DNA from: Amyelois transitella
Lineage: Eukaryota; Arthropoda; Insecta; Lepidoptera; Pyralidae
Assembly (NCBI RefSeq): GCF_032362555.1
Contig: NC_083514.1
Span: forward strand, 5,193,001 to 5,257,000
Length of the DNA: 64,000 nucleotides
Reading direction: 5' to 3'
The notes below the pieces were generated by a model. The model was not told where the DNA came from and searched no databases. It saw only the letters and a list, made by a program, of their open reading frames with translations. The position numbers and the translations under genes are program-made. Shown here one piece after another: positions 1 through 11,544 of the stretch; within the stretch, counting starts at the first letter, position 1; each line of letters starts with the position of its first letter.

Positions 1-177
1 TCCATTGTGTAATTTTATAGATATAAGCATACATACAGACGTGGGAAGTTTAAGTCAATCAATCATTATGTTTTTATTTGTAAATAAAAAATATCAATAT
101 TGCTTTATAATATATTTACAATATGATATTTATTGTAATTACTTTAAGTAAGTCAGTTACACAACTTGTAAATGGTT

Positions 178-262
178 GCCAAATAGCTGAACGTGGCCTA
201 TCACTCTTTTCAAGACTGTTGGCTCTGTCTAGCCCGCAAGGTATACGTAACTATATGACGTG
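178..262 (+). repeat. 3' half of the TATG-tailed SINE family
   Basis: This 5'-truncated copy keeps the core words 'aaatagctgaacgtgg' and 'gactgttggctctgtct' that recur in more than a dozen places in the window. It lies directly left of the mariner terminal repeat at 267. The tail is decayed and no target duplication could be seen. Confidence 0.75.
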
Positions 263-536
263 TGTACGAAGGTGGATCCAAAAGTTCGTGGCCTAACCTG
301 CATGGAGCTATGACATCTTTTTAAATCTACCGTCATTTGTTAGTATGTGTCATTGATTTATTGTGCGCAGTTTCATTCCGATACTGCACAATATAAATTT
401 TTGTAGGAGTGGTACACATTGCAACTATCGTTTTCCCCATGAGTAACACTGTTACACAATGGCACTTTGTATTCCCGATCAGTAACACTTGCGAAGGTTA
501 AATAAATCAAGCGGAAGGATTCAAAATTTATCCACA

Positions 537-1674
537 TCCACACTAATAATAAAGAGGAAAGATTTGTATTTTTGTATGTTTGTGTGGAATAAACTCAAAA
601 ACTACTGGTCCGATTTTGATAAAATTTGGCACAGATATAGAATAGACCTTCAAAAGTAACATAGGCATAAATTTGTTTTGAAATCAATTAGTTTTCAGGT
701 AGATTATTCAACATTCATAAAGTAATCCGGGAAAAAAAGCGCTACCGAAAATCTTTCCGTGCGTGCGCTGGATCCACTGTTGATTATACAGACATACAAT
801 GTATTACAAAAATATAGATTTTTTGCAGATCTATAAAAAAGTCCGCGACATGATATATCTAACTTCTATAATTTAGTAACTACAAGGTATTTTGTGCGTA
901 AAAAAATAATGTCAATTCAAAGGTGCGTTTTGAGAATTATTATTACACAAGCATATTAATCCTTATGATTGAAAGTTATTTTATCATCAAGATAATTTTA
1001 CGGAGACAAACTTTGTCCTTTACAGCTCATTTATTGGATAAAAAGATTCTGAAATATCGTGAAATTAAAAACACGCACTCCAAATTATTTTAAGTACGCG
1101 TCACGCGTCACGCGAACGCGCTTGCCGCATAGGTACTTACGCGGTGTCTCGGTAACCTAAGCCGTGTGGTCAGTTCCTTACGCAGCGTACTACGCCACCA
1201 AAATTAAAATTTTGAAGCTATTTGACTTAGAAGTGCTTATAAATTTGTTTTAGTTTTAACGTCCTACTGATAAACCTATCCCAAGGGTATTTTATTTTTA
1301 TTTGTGAGTATTCACATAATAATTGCTAATAAATTTTACTTCACTCTCATATAAAATACCTATATTCTGTTGATCAACCTTTTCCGTACGTGTTTTACTT
1401 TTCACTGCCAACATATCCAAACCGTATTTTATTTTTATTTATCAGTAGGTATAGTTAATTAGCTAATATGCCTAGAAAAAGAAGATTGCTACTATCTAGA
1501 CATAGTTCCCAAGCGAGAATAGAAAAAGTACGTCGTACTGAAGAATCATATAAATATAGTACATAATTGTAAAAATAAATATTATCGCCTGAGAGAAATG
1601 TTTACTCTTTGTTTATTTCAAAATATAAAACACAAAAATATGTCCACCCGTGCGAAGCCGGGGCGGGCCGCTAG
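537..1674 (+). mobile_element. Non-autonomous Helitron inserted inside mariner
   Basis: The left end begins TC followed by 'cactaataataaagagg', the usual start of a lepidopteran Helitron family. The right end is a GC-rich hairpin-like stretch ('gcgaagccggggcggg') followed by CTAG and a T at 1675, the Helitron 3' signature. The left base is A, consistent with insertion between A and T. The same GC-rich end recurs at 33264 and 56763. A short remnant reading frame near the 3' side (1468-1566) may be the only trace of the replicase. The exact left boundary could be 531 instead. Confidence 0.75.
1468..1566 (+). pseudogene. Possible N-terminal remnant of Helitron Rep/helicase
   Basis: A 32-residue frame starts MPRKRRLLLSRHSSQAR and is rich in Arg and Lys. 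Helitron replicase-helicases of arthropods commonly start with a short basic MPRKR/MPRQR-like segment, so this could be the first residues of the autonomous parent, retained in a deletion derivative. The frame stops after 32 codons and no Rep or helicase motif follows before the Helitron end. The call rests on one short similarity plus position inside a Helitron. Confidence 0.35.
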
Positions 1675-1916
1675 TTTATAATATATATGTGTTACAGAAT
1701 AAGAGTGTAATATAATAGGAAAAAATATGTAGATAGAATATAAATAGACTATAAAACAAACTATTCATATGTTTTGTTCGTCAGTCGTTCTAAAATAGTA
1801 CCGAAATAAATATTTCAATAATTATTCAGTTAGCTTTAAGTAAATCAGATTTGTTCACTGCTTCAAAGCAACGACAAGAAAGACCTTTTCCGGGAAGAAA
1901 TAAAAGAAAAAAGGTC

Positions 1917-2215
1917 GGGAATGTTGCGTAAGAAAGTTTTGTTTCATCAAGACAATGCACGTGTTCACACTTCGGTTGAAACAATGTCTGTAATCCATGA
2001 TTGTGGCTACGAATTGCTGCCCCACCTACCTTATTCGCCGGATTTAGCCCCCCTCGGATTATCATTTATGAAAAAGATGAGGTAATAGTCGCAGTAAACG
2101 ACTATTTCGCTGACCTTCCGGCATCTTTTTTTTTCGAGTGAATAAACAAGTTGCAGGTCAGGTGGAAGAAGTGTGTTGAGCTAGATGGAGACTATATCGA
2201 AAATTAAAAATAAAA
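1917..2215 (+). pseudogene. mariner transposase C-terminal relic
   Basis: Translation of the plus strand gives a stretch containing 'HQDNARVHTS' and, after it, 'PHLPYSPDLAP', the conserved block around the second and third catalytic acidic positions of mariner transposases. The frame is then lost (the residues after 'PDLAP' no longer fit) and recovers in another frame as a piece resembling the final helix region and the terminal Lys-Cys-Val segment. The N-terminal DNA-binding half is missing. It is inactive. Confidence 0.8.
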
Positions 2216-2336
2216 TTAGGCCCACTTTTCTTTCATTTTCTTTGTCGGGCTTATAACTTTTGGATCTACCCTCGTAAATAAAAATATATGTATTTTTTTT
2301 CAGCTTCCAAGATTTTGCCTCTAGTTCAAAATTAAG

Positions 2337-5300
2337 TTACAAATGTGCATATGCACCTCCAGCAACAACTATCGTCTCGCCAGTAATGTAACTTGCATCG
2401 TCCGACGACAAGAAAGCGACGGCGCTGGCGATCTCAGCAGGTTTTCCAAACCTTTGCATAGGAACAATCGATAAAGATTTTTCTTTCCCCGCTTCAGAGT
2501 TGGTAATCTGGAATTAGATAAAGTTTAAAGATATTTTTTATCCTCATAGTTTTTCTCGAGGCTTTGTTTGTGATGGCCATTTATAAATATCCATTCCAAT
2601 TTATTTTTGTTAAATCTGTTCAGTGGTTTCGGAAGTGATTTTATGTTTACCTGTTGCTGGGTTCTTTACTTAGTAGTTAACTTCTAGAAATGTGAAGTCA
2701 AATACTACTCCATATCCTTTCACAAAATTTCACACCGACCATAATTCAAAAATTCAAAATTTTTATTCATTATTATAGGATACCTCCATATCGCTTAATA
2801 ATTGTCGTATGGTTTAACAACTTGGTTGACGTCAAATAAATATACATACTTCTATAAGTTGTGGTCTATATCAGTTTGGAATTACTCATGGATGTCACAT
2901 CACATTCACCTAAGTTGTGCAGCATTAGCCATGTTCCGACATAAGTTAGGTTCTCCAGTGAAGTTTGTGGAGGTTAGATGGAATATGGGAGACGCTTTGT
3001 GTAAAAACTAAACCAATCATTGTCAACAGGTACACAGCCAGGATGGAGAGGACTCCAAAATTGGTCCAGTGATTAAAATTCGGATGGACTGTACTCAAAT
3101 AAGTATAAAATTTTACCACGAAAAGGTACACAATATTTTCCTCAATAAACAAGGTATGTATTATTTTTTATTTAATAAAATGTAATTAAATATTTCACCG
3201 TCAAGTCACGTGACAATGAACACCAATCAAAATGCGTGCGTGACGTCACGTGTTGTTAAACAAGAATGTTACTTTGGTGTTTGTTGATATTTGGATCATA
3301 CTATTACTGTGATTTCCGTGCAACTTCTTCGAAATTTGCTCGATTATGTTTTTGAATAAATATTTAAGTTTTTCCATAATTTAATGTGGATTTATTAAAG
3401 CAGATAGTTCAAATTTGCCAAGAATTGATTGCCTTACGCCTTACTTTAAATTTGAATTATGTACCCATGATACATTATAATAGTAGGTATTTTTAAACTC
3501 GAAAAGGTATATTATAAGGTAAAAATAAAATAATATGATTTTGAGGTTATTTTTTATCTTTTTAACAAATTGTTTCATTTCTTTTTAGTTCCTCGAGGCA
3601 GTCATATGGAGACGATGCTGTGCGGTATGTCCAACTTCGTCGAGATGCAAAATTTTGCACAGTTAAACTTACATAAAAAAATCCTCACAGAAATATATTT
3701 TACTTTGTGATAGAAGTGCCGGACCCCGACGGGCTAATTGAAGCCTCATTTTCCGCATCGTTTTTGTACGTGGAACGTGAATAAGCAGTTTTTCAGGTGT
3801 TTTAATAGTTGTACTTTCACACTACAACACCGCACAACATTTATAAAATGTAGACTCCATATTATGATAACATAACTACGAAATAACTATTCATTACATA
3901 CAACCTCGACAATGTATGGCAACACGTGACGTCACAGCAGACGTTTGACAGGTATCCGCGTTTTGGTGGGGAATTTTAAATGAAATTAAAAAAAATATAT
4001 TTTAACATACATACATACATAAAATCACGCCTCTTTCCCGGAGGGGAAGGCAGAGACTACCTCTTTCCACTTGCCACGATCTCTGCATATTTCCTTCGCT
4101 TCATCCACATTCATAACTATCTTCATGCAAGCTCGACGGTTTCGGGTTCTTTTGACCTGACCCTTTACCAGGACGTCCTTAATTTGATCAAGATACGTTC
4201 GTCTAGGTCTTCCCACTCCGACCTTTCCCTCCACACCCTCCATGTATATCTGCTTAGTCAACCTGTTTTCATTCATCCTCTCCACAGCCAGAACCAACTC
4301 AACAAGGATGATGAACATAGTAGGTACTTACCAAATCGGAATTCTGTTTTCATGCAAAATCGAATGCAAATTCGTACAATTTTATATTTTTCAATAGGCT
4401 GCCAAAACAACTATACAAATGAAACAAAACCAAGTATACCTAAAGTGACCATACGTCCCGCTTTCGGCGGGATTGTCCCGCTGTCCCCGGCGAGAGCAAA
4501 AATGTCCCACTTTTGCAAACAAACCAAATTTTTATACTTATTTATATCAACATTGCACTCAAATCTCAGTGACGAGAACAGTCAGTCAAAAATACTAAAT
4601 GTACCTACAGACAAAATATTTTTTACTGTATTATTATATCTATAGATAATTATTTATAATTAACTTATATATTAAGTATATAGTATATATTTTTTTATTT
4701 ACTTATGTACAAAATTCCGTAAGCGTCCCGCTGTGACGCAAAAAAAAATGGTCACATTAAGTATACCGGAAATACGATTCCAATGGGTATTTGACTTATG
4801 GATAATTAATTGATGACATAACATTCTAAAATAAAATTGTGTAAAAGTCACTACAACGAAATTCTAAACGAAACGCGGGAAATCGCGGACATAGTTACAT
4901 TCATACAGGCCACACAAAGAACCATCTTTATTTGAAAGTGATTAATCAGCAAACCATCCGTACGAACGATTTTGCAACTAACACTCGACGAAATTTTTAT
5001 ATTAAACATAGCAGTCTCAACTATGTTATATTATTAGCGCTTTATAAATAGTAGGTTAATATAATAGCATATTCACAAAACGCATTAGCAAAATATAGCT
5101 AATGGCTATATTCTTATTCCTAATAAGATTCATATTGCGACGACGCCAATAAAATTACAATTGTAATTGTCGTTTTATACAAAAATTGAGATGAAACGTA
5201 ATCTACTCAACCCGGCTCGTTAAAGTTAAATAAGAGAATTGGGCCCCAGAATAACTTACAGCTGAAGCAAATTTGGTTTCCACGATGCCAGGGGCGACAC

Positions 5301-6873
5301 AATTGACTCTTATATTATCGTGTACTGTTTCAAATGATATTGCCTTTGTCAACCCTAAAAGTGCAGTCTTGCTGACGCTGTATGCTCCTAAAGGCTGAAA
5401 GAAATAATTATTAAAGGATTTAAAATACTAGGTCCTTTAATGGATCAAATAAATCATTTATCCTAAGAGTACTATCATTAAAATACATTATCATTGAAAA
5501 ATTTATAGCATACAAACATTCATTGGCTGATATCCAGCAATTGATGATATGAACACAATACTTCCCCCTCCTCTTTTGATCAATTCTGGATATGCTTCCT
5601 TGGCCAGTAGCCATGAGCATTTCACATTTATTTCAAAAATCTTATCCCAAGCATCTTCACCAGTCTGGAAATAGATAATTAAAAAAGATTATCAACATTT
5701 CCACATAATGCAATAAGAGTTATTTGAAATTTCTTTACGGGACCAGAATAGACCACAAGAATTAACAAACAAAATTGTAGGAGTCATACATCAAGCAAGA
5801 GGTTTACAAGCTGAAATATATTCTATCTTTAAGTAAGCTACATAAATAAAGATTGATGGCAAGTTGGAACCCATGCCATCAAATATTTATAATAAATTCA
5901 AATATGTGTAATAATGCTTTTTCTGATTTTAAACTTCCACATTGCATTATACTATTTACTGTTTACTGTGTAGACTGAGCAGAAGCTGGTTTGCAGTCGC
6001 TCAGTCATCACAGATCAGAATCATGATTCAAAATGTCTGATATAAAGGTATGTATGTTATATTCATGTTTAACACCAATATTATTTATAAATAGTAAATA
6101 GTATAGTACTATTTATTTACCTCTAAGACAGGTGAAACTGAAGGGTTAACAGCTGCATTTGAAACAAGTATGTCAAGTCCACCAAACTTGTTGACTGCCT
6201 GCAGATCAATAAAATATTACTTAATCACAATAATTTTTGTAAACCTAGTGTATTTTTATGCAAATAAATATGCTGACCATGAATATGTCATAAGCCTCCA
6301 CCTTTTATTTGACATTTTTTGCTAATACTTTGTGTAAATAGTAATCTTACAGCATCAAATAATTTCTTCCGCTGTTCAGCATTCCCCACATGGCACACCA
6401 CCCCCTCCACTTGGATGCCATCACTGCGTAGAGTTTCCACAGCTTTCTTGACATTAACTTCTTTCCTGCTGCTCACAATCACTGAAGCTCCTTCATCGCC
6501 AAGTCTTTTGGCTATGGCATACCCAATGCTAAATGAAAATTATATTTATGTAAGTGTTAGGTAAATTTAAATTGTATGTGCAGAAAAAGTACATATTAAA
6601 CGAAATAGTTTGTGCAAATTGCATGAGCATTCTAGATGAAAGATCTTTCCAATATCCTTGGAAAATACAGCAAAGCAGGGTTAAAAAGGGAAAGCATTGC
6701 TTCAAGAATACTTAACTAATAGGTAAAATAACTTACCCATCTGTTGATGCGGTAACTATAGCTACTTTTCCATTTAATCTGCTTTTACTAGTATGGGTGA
6801 ATTTGGCATTGGCGCTCACACTCATTATTGTAGGATTGACCCTCCTCATTGCGAGAATTTTGGAACGAAGCAT
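2337..6873 (-). CDS. DHRS4: Dehydrogenase/reductase SDR family member 4-like protein
   Basis: NADP(H)-dependent classical short-chain dehydrogenase; vertebrate DHRS4 reduces carbonyls and retinal, usually in peroxisomes. Six minus-strand exons were assembled from GT/AG signals: 6737-6873, 6351-6528, 6121-6198, 5518-5664, 5260-5394, 2337-2507; they total 846 nt, 281 aa. Cofactor motif TASTDGIG at about residues 41-48, NAAVNP near 119, and catalytic Ser172, Tyr185 (YSVSK) and Lys189 are all present, with the normal 13-residue Ser-Tyr spacing. The chain ends Ala-His-Leu, which fits the peroxisomal PTS1 rule. The first ATG is followed by an Arg/Lys-rich, acid-free leader that could instead be a mitochondrial presequence. 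An acceptor-like 'ttacag' just 5' of the ATG suggests a separate 5' UTR exon. The last intron is 2.75 kb and filled with transposon debris. No AATAAA occurs between the stop and the mariner end 60 bp away. Confidence 0.93.
3998..4316 (-). mobile_element. 3' end of RTE-like LINE, 5'-truncated
   Basis: On the minus strand this encodes the C-terminal tail of the same non-LTR element found at 55303-56686 (conserved '[17 protein letters not shown]' and '[19 protein letters not shown]') and ends in the same TATG repeats, which appear here as 'acatacatacatac'. Only about 100 codons remain; reverse transcriptase and endonuclease are absent. Severe 5' truncation is typical of LINE insertion. Confidence 0.85.
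4441..4759. mobile_element. hAT-type MITE with 8-bp target duplication
   Basis: The ends are TAAAGTGACCAT on the left and its near-complement (TAATGTGACCAT) on the right, fitting the hAT terminal rule Y-A-R-N-G. Both flanks carry AGTATACC (4433-4440 and 4760-4767), an 8-bp duplication as hAT elements make. The interior has GTCCCGC-rich ends and AT-rich middle but no coding capacity. A fragment resembling part of its interior recurs near 63140-63180. Confidence 0.75.
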
Positions 6874-7099
6874 TGCTGTAAGTTTGGTATCAAGTACGAA
6901 AAAACTCAAAAACAGTAACAAGCTACCCTTATTTACCTTTACAGATAGGTAGGTATCATGTTCAAAAATTGTATGTCATTTCACACATTTAATCAAATAC
7001 CTACTAGATAAACAAAATCCAAAGGTTGAATTTTGATCGATTGATATTCGCTTGGTGTAGTAAAACAAATTTATATTTTAAGTAACACAGATAAATAAC

Positions 7100-8330
7100 T
7101 TTATTAAATAAATGTTTAAATACCTACCTACCCAAAGAGGGGGCAGTACAGTACTTTAATTAAATCTGTGTTTAGTTTACCTACTACGTTTACTAGTTAA
7201 GTACCAATGTAGGTATGTGTTATAAGTTGTTTTTATTTTATGCTAGTCACCATGAGATAGAAAGAGAAAACAATCCATTCTCGCCGAGATTCCTGGGGAA
7301 ATGTGTAGCGCCCTGAAAAAATATTTATTCCAAAAGTTTCCAAACAATAAAAATGAATGGTACCCAAATTTCAAGAATTCTGAGATTCTCGGCGAGAAGT
7401 TCTTTGGATCCTAACTCACAACTGAGAAGCAGTATAGTTCTCGACAAGTTTATTATTGCGGATTTTTTTGTTTCTTAGGTCGTCAATAGATATTTCCACT
7501 AACGTATTTACATAGGTACTTATTCGTTTCAATGCATTGTGCAACCTATACCTTGCTAGCCCTCGCTTTACACATCTCTCGGAAATAGGAGTGGTCCTAT
7601 TCTAAAGTGCCGGCAACCACACGGCATTGGTTATGACATCACGATTGGATTTTCATTTTATTTTTAAAGTCTTAAACTTATGTTCTATAAGTACTGGTTC
7701 GACTGGAAAATATTACATATTATCACGTCTATATCACTTGTAGGGTAGGTAGATTCAACAATTAAAAAAAAAACTGAACGTTTATGTTCCGCTGTATAGA
7801 AAATAATGGAATTGAGATTCAAATAAGACTTGTGGTGTATAGATGTCGCCACAACGCAACGCGAACGTTTAAAAGAAAGATAAATCTCATTCATAAATTA
7901 TTACGTCAATCATACTTGGTAAAAATAGCATAGGTAATAACGTAAATTAACCACCTTTGGAGAGAGAGATATTCTCCAGGATTTGTAGGTAGTTAAGTAA
8001 TACTCCGTTTCAGAAGGTGAGAATGGAATGATTTATTTACAAAAGTTGGACATATTTATATAAAACTATTTACAATGAAAAAGGCAAGGACAAATCAAAA
8101 ATACCAATTAATAAAAATTATAACAAATGATAAAGAGAAGTTATTTTTAACAAATCAGAAATATCGAATTATAGCCAATAGTGTGATTGTATTTACAAGT
8201 AGAAATCTATCGAAAAGTTTTTAAGGATAATAAAATGAATTTGCATAGATTTCTGAGAATTTTGCATTGCTGTCTCCTGAGTCTGGCTGGATAGCTCCGT
8301 CCCGTTTTCGCTACACGTGTCGAGCTTGAG
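7100..8330. other. AT-rich intergenic stretch
   Basis: I see no gene here. A short fragment of the TATG-tailed SINE head lies at about 7575-7630 (minus orientation: 'gtgccggcaaccacacggc'). Sequence matching 'ttctcgccgagattcctg' / 'gattctcggcgagaagttc' at 7280 and 7380 forms a loose inverted pair. The rest has nothing recognisable. Confidence 0.5.
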
Positions 8331-8334
8331 TTTC

Positions 8335-9097
8335 TGTGACGCCCGGTGCGGCCGCAGGCGCGCCGAGGGCGCTACGTGCGATGTACACGCGATGTTTGTT
8401 GGGTGAAACTTGCGTATAAAACTGTCTTGCTGCTTGCTCCCCGCCTCAGTGTTAATTTGAACTTGCGGCGTGAGGTCGCGCTCGTGAAGCTCTCGCGAAG
8501 TGCAGTGTGTGCGTCGAACTCTTGAGTTGTGTTGTTTCGGACGGAGATCCGATGGACAATAATGCAGTGTGGAGAATTGGCGTGTGAAGATGCTGATGCT
8601 GCCTGGAAGAACTGCTGATGCACGATGTGTGGCATGTCAATGTGCACGCGCTCACAAACAGTTCTTTTCAGAACTAGCTTCTTCTGGTTTCTGGGCAACG
8701 AAGTCGGCATGATATTAAAGTGCTTGCTATTTGTTTTATTCATCTCTTATATATATATATATATATATGTATTATATCTGTTATATCCAGGTAAATTTGG
8801 TATTTTAATGGTAAATGTTATGAAGGTAATGATTGTGCTCGTCATTGGGTAAGGTAAGCTTGTTGGTAAGTATGTTGGTAGCCACACACCCAACAGCTTC
8901 GCACGAGTGTAGGGCCAACAATCTTCTCGTCTGTTCTCGCTCTCTGTTTATATCGCGCCAACAAACCGACAAAAATTGAGAACGCAACGAGAAGGCAAGA
9001 AGAATATGTGAATCGGATCCACACTCAGACTTCTTGTGGATTGCTCGACTTCACGCGAGAGTGTGGGGCGGGCTTTTATATATGATGGTTCGTCACA
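8335..9097. mobile_element. Candidate solo LTR
   Basis: The segment starts TGTGACG and ends with the exact complement CGTCACA, as LTRs do, and is flanked on both sides by TTTC (8331-8334 and 9098-9101), a 4-bp duplication expected of Ty3/gypsy integration. It is GC-richer than its surroundings and contains TATA-like stretches near 8950 (minus) and 9077 (plus), plus a TA dinucleotide run at 8748-8768. Open frames inside look like chance. A match to the gypsy-type gag relic at 9744-10610 is possible but not shown. Confidence 0.5.
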
Positions 9098-9269
9098 TTT
9101 CAACTTATGTCGTCGTTCGTTTGTTTTATTAATTTTTCTACTTTAAAAAAATTCGCAATAAAAATTTGAAAACATAAGAAATCATTAAAAATAATAACTA
9201 AATCTTGTGTGCAAACTCGCTGGTAAAAACTAATGAGTCCACTACTTATTACTTGCCACATCCGTCACA

Positions 9270-9544
9270 TCTATACCAATATTATTAAGCTGAAGAGTTT
9301 GTTTGTTTGAACGCGCTAATTTCAGGGACTACTGGTTCGAATTAAAAAATTCTTCTTGCGTTGAATAGACCATTTATCGAGGAAGGCTTTAGGCTATATA
9401 AAATCACGCTGCAACTATAAGGAGCAAAGAAATAATGGAAAATGTGAAAAAAAACGGGGAAAATTATTCATCCTTCCAGCCATTAGGGCTTCAATGATGC
9501 CCAAAAATCCTATTCCACGCGAACGAAGTCGCAGGCACAGCTAA
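9270..9544 (+). mobile_element. Short non-autonomous Helitron
   Basis: Starts TCTATACCAATATTATTAAG, a familiar lepidopteran Helitron 5' end, runs through 'gggactactggttcg', and ends with 'gaacgaagtcgcaggcacag' then CTAA and a T at 9545. The 5' flanking base is A, consistent with A/T insertion. It is 275 bp with no coding capacity. Confidence 0.75.
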
Positions 9545-9561
9545 TGCCTAATAAGACGAAT

Positions 9562-9672
9562 AGCGTATGCTTGCTATCCCATCGCCTAAAAGAATCCCAA
9601 GTTTATTAGCCCATCCCTTAGTCGCCTCATGACATTTATTCGTAAGAGATGTAGTGGCCCTATTCTAACATG
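9562..9672 (-). repeat. Fragment of the TATG-tailed SINE
   Basis: Contains the minus-orientation words 'atcgcctaaaagaatcccaa', 'cccttagtcgcctcatgaca' and 'gtggccctattcta', the 5' part of the SINE. It abuts the Helitron end and has lost its tail. Confidence 0.7.
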
Positions 9673-9743
9673 CTGAGAACGACTCTGCTTCGAGCACCCG
9701 TCGAGTGCGGACGTGTTCCGGAGCGCTCCGCGAGAAAAAAATT

Positions 9744-10610
9744 GTAAGTAAGCAAAGAATTAAAAAAAAAAATTGTAAAAATTATAAATAAGCGTCTGTG
9801 TTAGTGTTTGTGACCATAAATGCAACACGTGGATTCTAACAAAACTCTGAAGCTGTTGAACCTTCGATCTGTTTCTAAAATTTTGTCTTCCTCGATATGA
9901 TCGGCGATGTTGATTCACCTCTTGACGCAAGGATGCTACTTCCAGGTGTAATTTATGCATCTGAGTCAAAAGATCATTTACAGGAAACTGGGTACTCCCT
10001 GGGTTGATTTCTGCAATATCAGAACTGCGTAACTTTCCATTATCTTGTCAGCAATCCTAAGATTGCTATTAAGCTAACTAAATTATCTAATGTTTGATCC
10101 TGACTTACTGTGAGTACAGCTCTCACGGATGATGGCAGACGAACAATCCATAAATTATGCAATGCATGGTCGGAACTTGTGCTTTTTCTCCTAATTCCCG
10201 AATACGCCCCAATAATTGAGAAGGTTTTGCATTTCCAATTCCATCTCGCCAACTAATTTTTGAAATTGACGTTCCGCACTTTCTTCATAAACTTGTAATA
10301 AACGTTCTTTAATGGCCTTAAATTTATTAGTTTCACTAACGTTTTGCAATGTATCTCAATTCAATTTTACTACCACTACATCAAATTTGGCTCCATCACT
10401 TTGCATTTGAGGCCAAAGTATACTTTCAATCTGCGCGAACCATAAACGTGGCATTTGGCCCAAAAATCTGGTAATCGGGCTTGATGAGCAATAGCAGCTA
10501 AATCCGTATTAGACGTACCTTGTGCCATTTTTGACGATCCTTGTAGCAGGGGTCCAGCACCTAAGTCCTTGTTCATTATTAAATAGTCCAAAACTTTTCA
10601 CTTAATTGTC
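9744..10610 (-). pseudogene. gypsy-type gag relic
   Basis: Read on the minus strand in shifting frames, this shows the layout of a lepidopteran Ty3/gypsy gag: an opening with 'RLPDFWA', a central 'LHNLWIVRLPSSVRAVL' segment (family equivalents carry Leu-rich 'LWLQRLP' here), and an Arg/Gln-rich end. Several stop codons and frameshifts break it. No protease, reverse transcriptase or integrase follows. It is a dead fragment of an LTR retrotransposon. Confidence 0.65.
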
Positions 10611-10799
10611 AACAATAAATCACTTCACCAATGTCTCTATTTATCGCAAATAACACTTTGCCGCACTAATATCTATTCCAGTATAAACTCAAGAACTCTC
10701 ACACTATTTTTTTTTAATGAAACACAAAGAAAATCGGTTTCACCATTTATAGGCTCCTTCTAAATATGTGAAAATTAAATGTGCTTGTTCAATTTAAAA

Positions 10800-11325
10800 T
10801 ATTATTGAGTGCCTATTTTGTTATAGTGTGAGGGTCCTCCTAAGACCTCAATATCAACATAAGCTTGTAGTCGGTGGCTTCAAGACAGCGCTGTTGACCA
10901 AAAGTGTTATGGGCATGGCACCAATTATTTTTAATAAATTACCTGACAATCTTAAACAATTAAATTTACTGACATTTAAAAAAGAACTTAAATTATTATT
11001 GGCAAATGAATGTTATTATGGTATTGATAATTATTTAAATGACACCAAATTATTTTGACTACTTTTGACCTAAATACTGTTATTATTATTATTTTTTGAT
11101 TTTTGTTTCTTTTTATTTTTGCAAGTGCTTATTTTGATTTGTATTATTAATTAATTGATCTTTAATCATATTATAAAGGAAATATTGTACGTCCATATGG
11201 GCAGGACACAGTTATACCTATAATTTTATTGTTGACATATTTTTTTTTGTTTTTACCTGTGTTTCACAATAAAGATGTTTGATTTGATTTGATTTGATTT
11301 GATTTGATTTGATTGATTTGTCCTA
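10800..11325 (+). mobile_element. CR1-like LINE 3' end
   Basis: A short plus-strand frame at 10828-11058 has the arrangement of the extreme C-terminus of CR1-group reverse transcriptase polyproteins ('KSVMGMAPIIFNKLPDNLK' then a basic helix and 'DNYLND'). After an AT-rich 3' UTR it finishes with 'aataaagatg' and a run of TTTGA pentamers at about 11278-11317, the characteristic CR1-type 3' repeat. The element is 5'-truncated and sits between two LTR-element relics. Confidence 0.7.
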
Positions 11326-11544
11326 ATCTCCTGGGAGCACCGCCACTGATCTTCAATAATAAATTGTTTTATATAATTAAATTTAACTTTTATTAAATGA
11401 ATTAATTTTTCAATAACTTAACTACTTATACATGTGAGGACCAGTGCACAAACTAAATAGAGATAACCACTGACCACACGTCATTCATTCGTTGCTCTCA
11501 TACAAAATCGCTGACACATAATATTCACACTTACATTGTGTCCC

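Larger units (their letters stand above)
267..2274 (+). mobile_element. mariner element split by a Helitron
   Basis: Terminal inverted repeats match at the two ends: the left reads CGAAGGTGGATCCAAAAGTT and the right, reverse-complemented, differs at two positions over the same stretch. Each is bordered by TA (265-266 and 2275-2276), the mariner/Tc1 target duplication. The interior is interrupted by the Helitron at 537-1674, so the mariner itself is only about 870 bp. A transposase C-terminal relic is readable at 1917-2215. The right end is about 60 bp from the DHRS4 stop codon. It is a dead, internally deleted copy. Confidence 0.85.
2520..5250. other. DHRS4 last intron, repeat-filled
   Basis: The intron holds a reverse-oriented RTE-like LINE tail (3998-4316) and a 319-bp hAT-type MITE (4441-4759). 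The stretch 2520-3990 is AT-rich; short open frames near 2802-3152 show no recognisable domain and no splice context, and I leave them uncalled. The stretch 4760-5250 shows nothing. Confidence 0.7.

Noticed and set aside
3980..4645. 221-codon plus-strand open frame in the DHRS4 intron
   Set aside because: It is the antisense of the RTE-like LINE tail joined by chance to hAT MITE sequence; no protein family features.
8372..8743. 123-codon minus-strand frame in the candidate LTR
   Set aside because: Composition and overlap with several other frames indicate chance in a GC-rich non-coding segment.
11283..11320. Possible satellite or CRISPR-like array of GATTT units
   Set aside because: A simple pentamer run forming the 3' end of a CR1-like LINE; no spacers.
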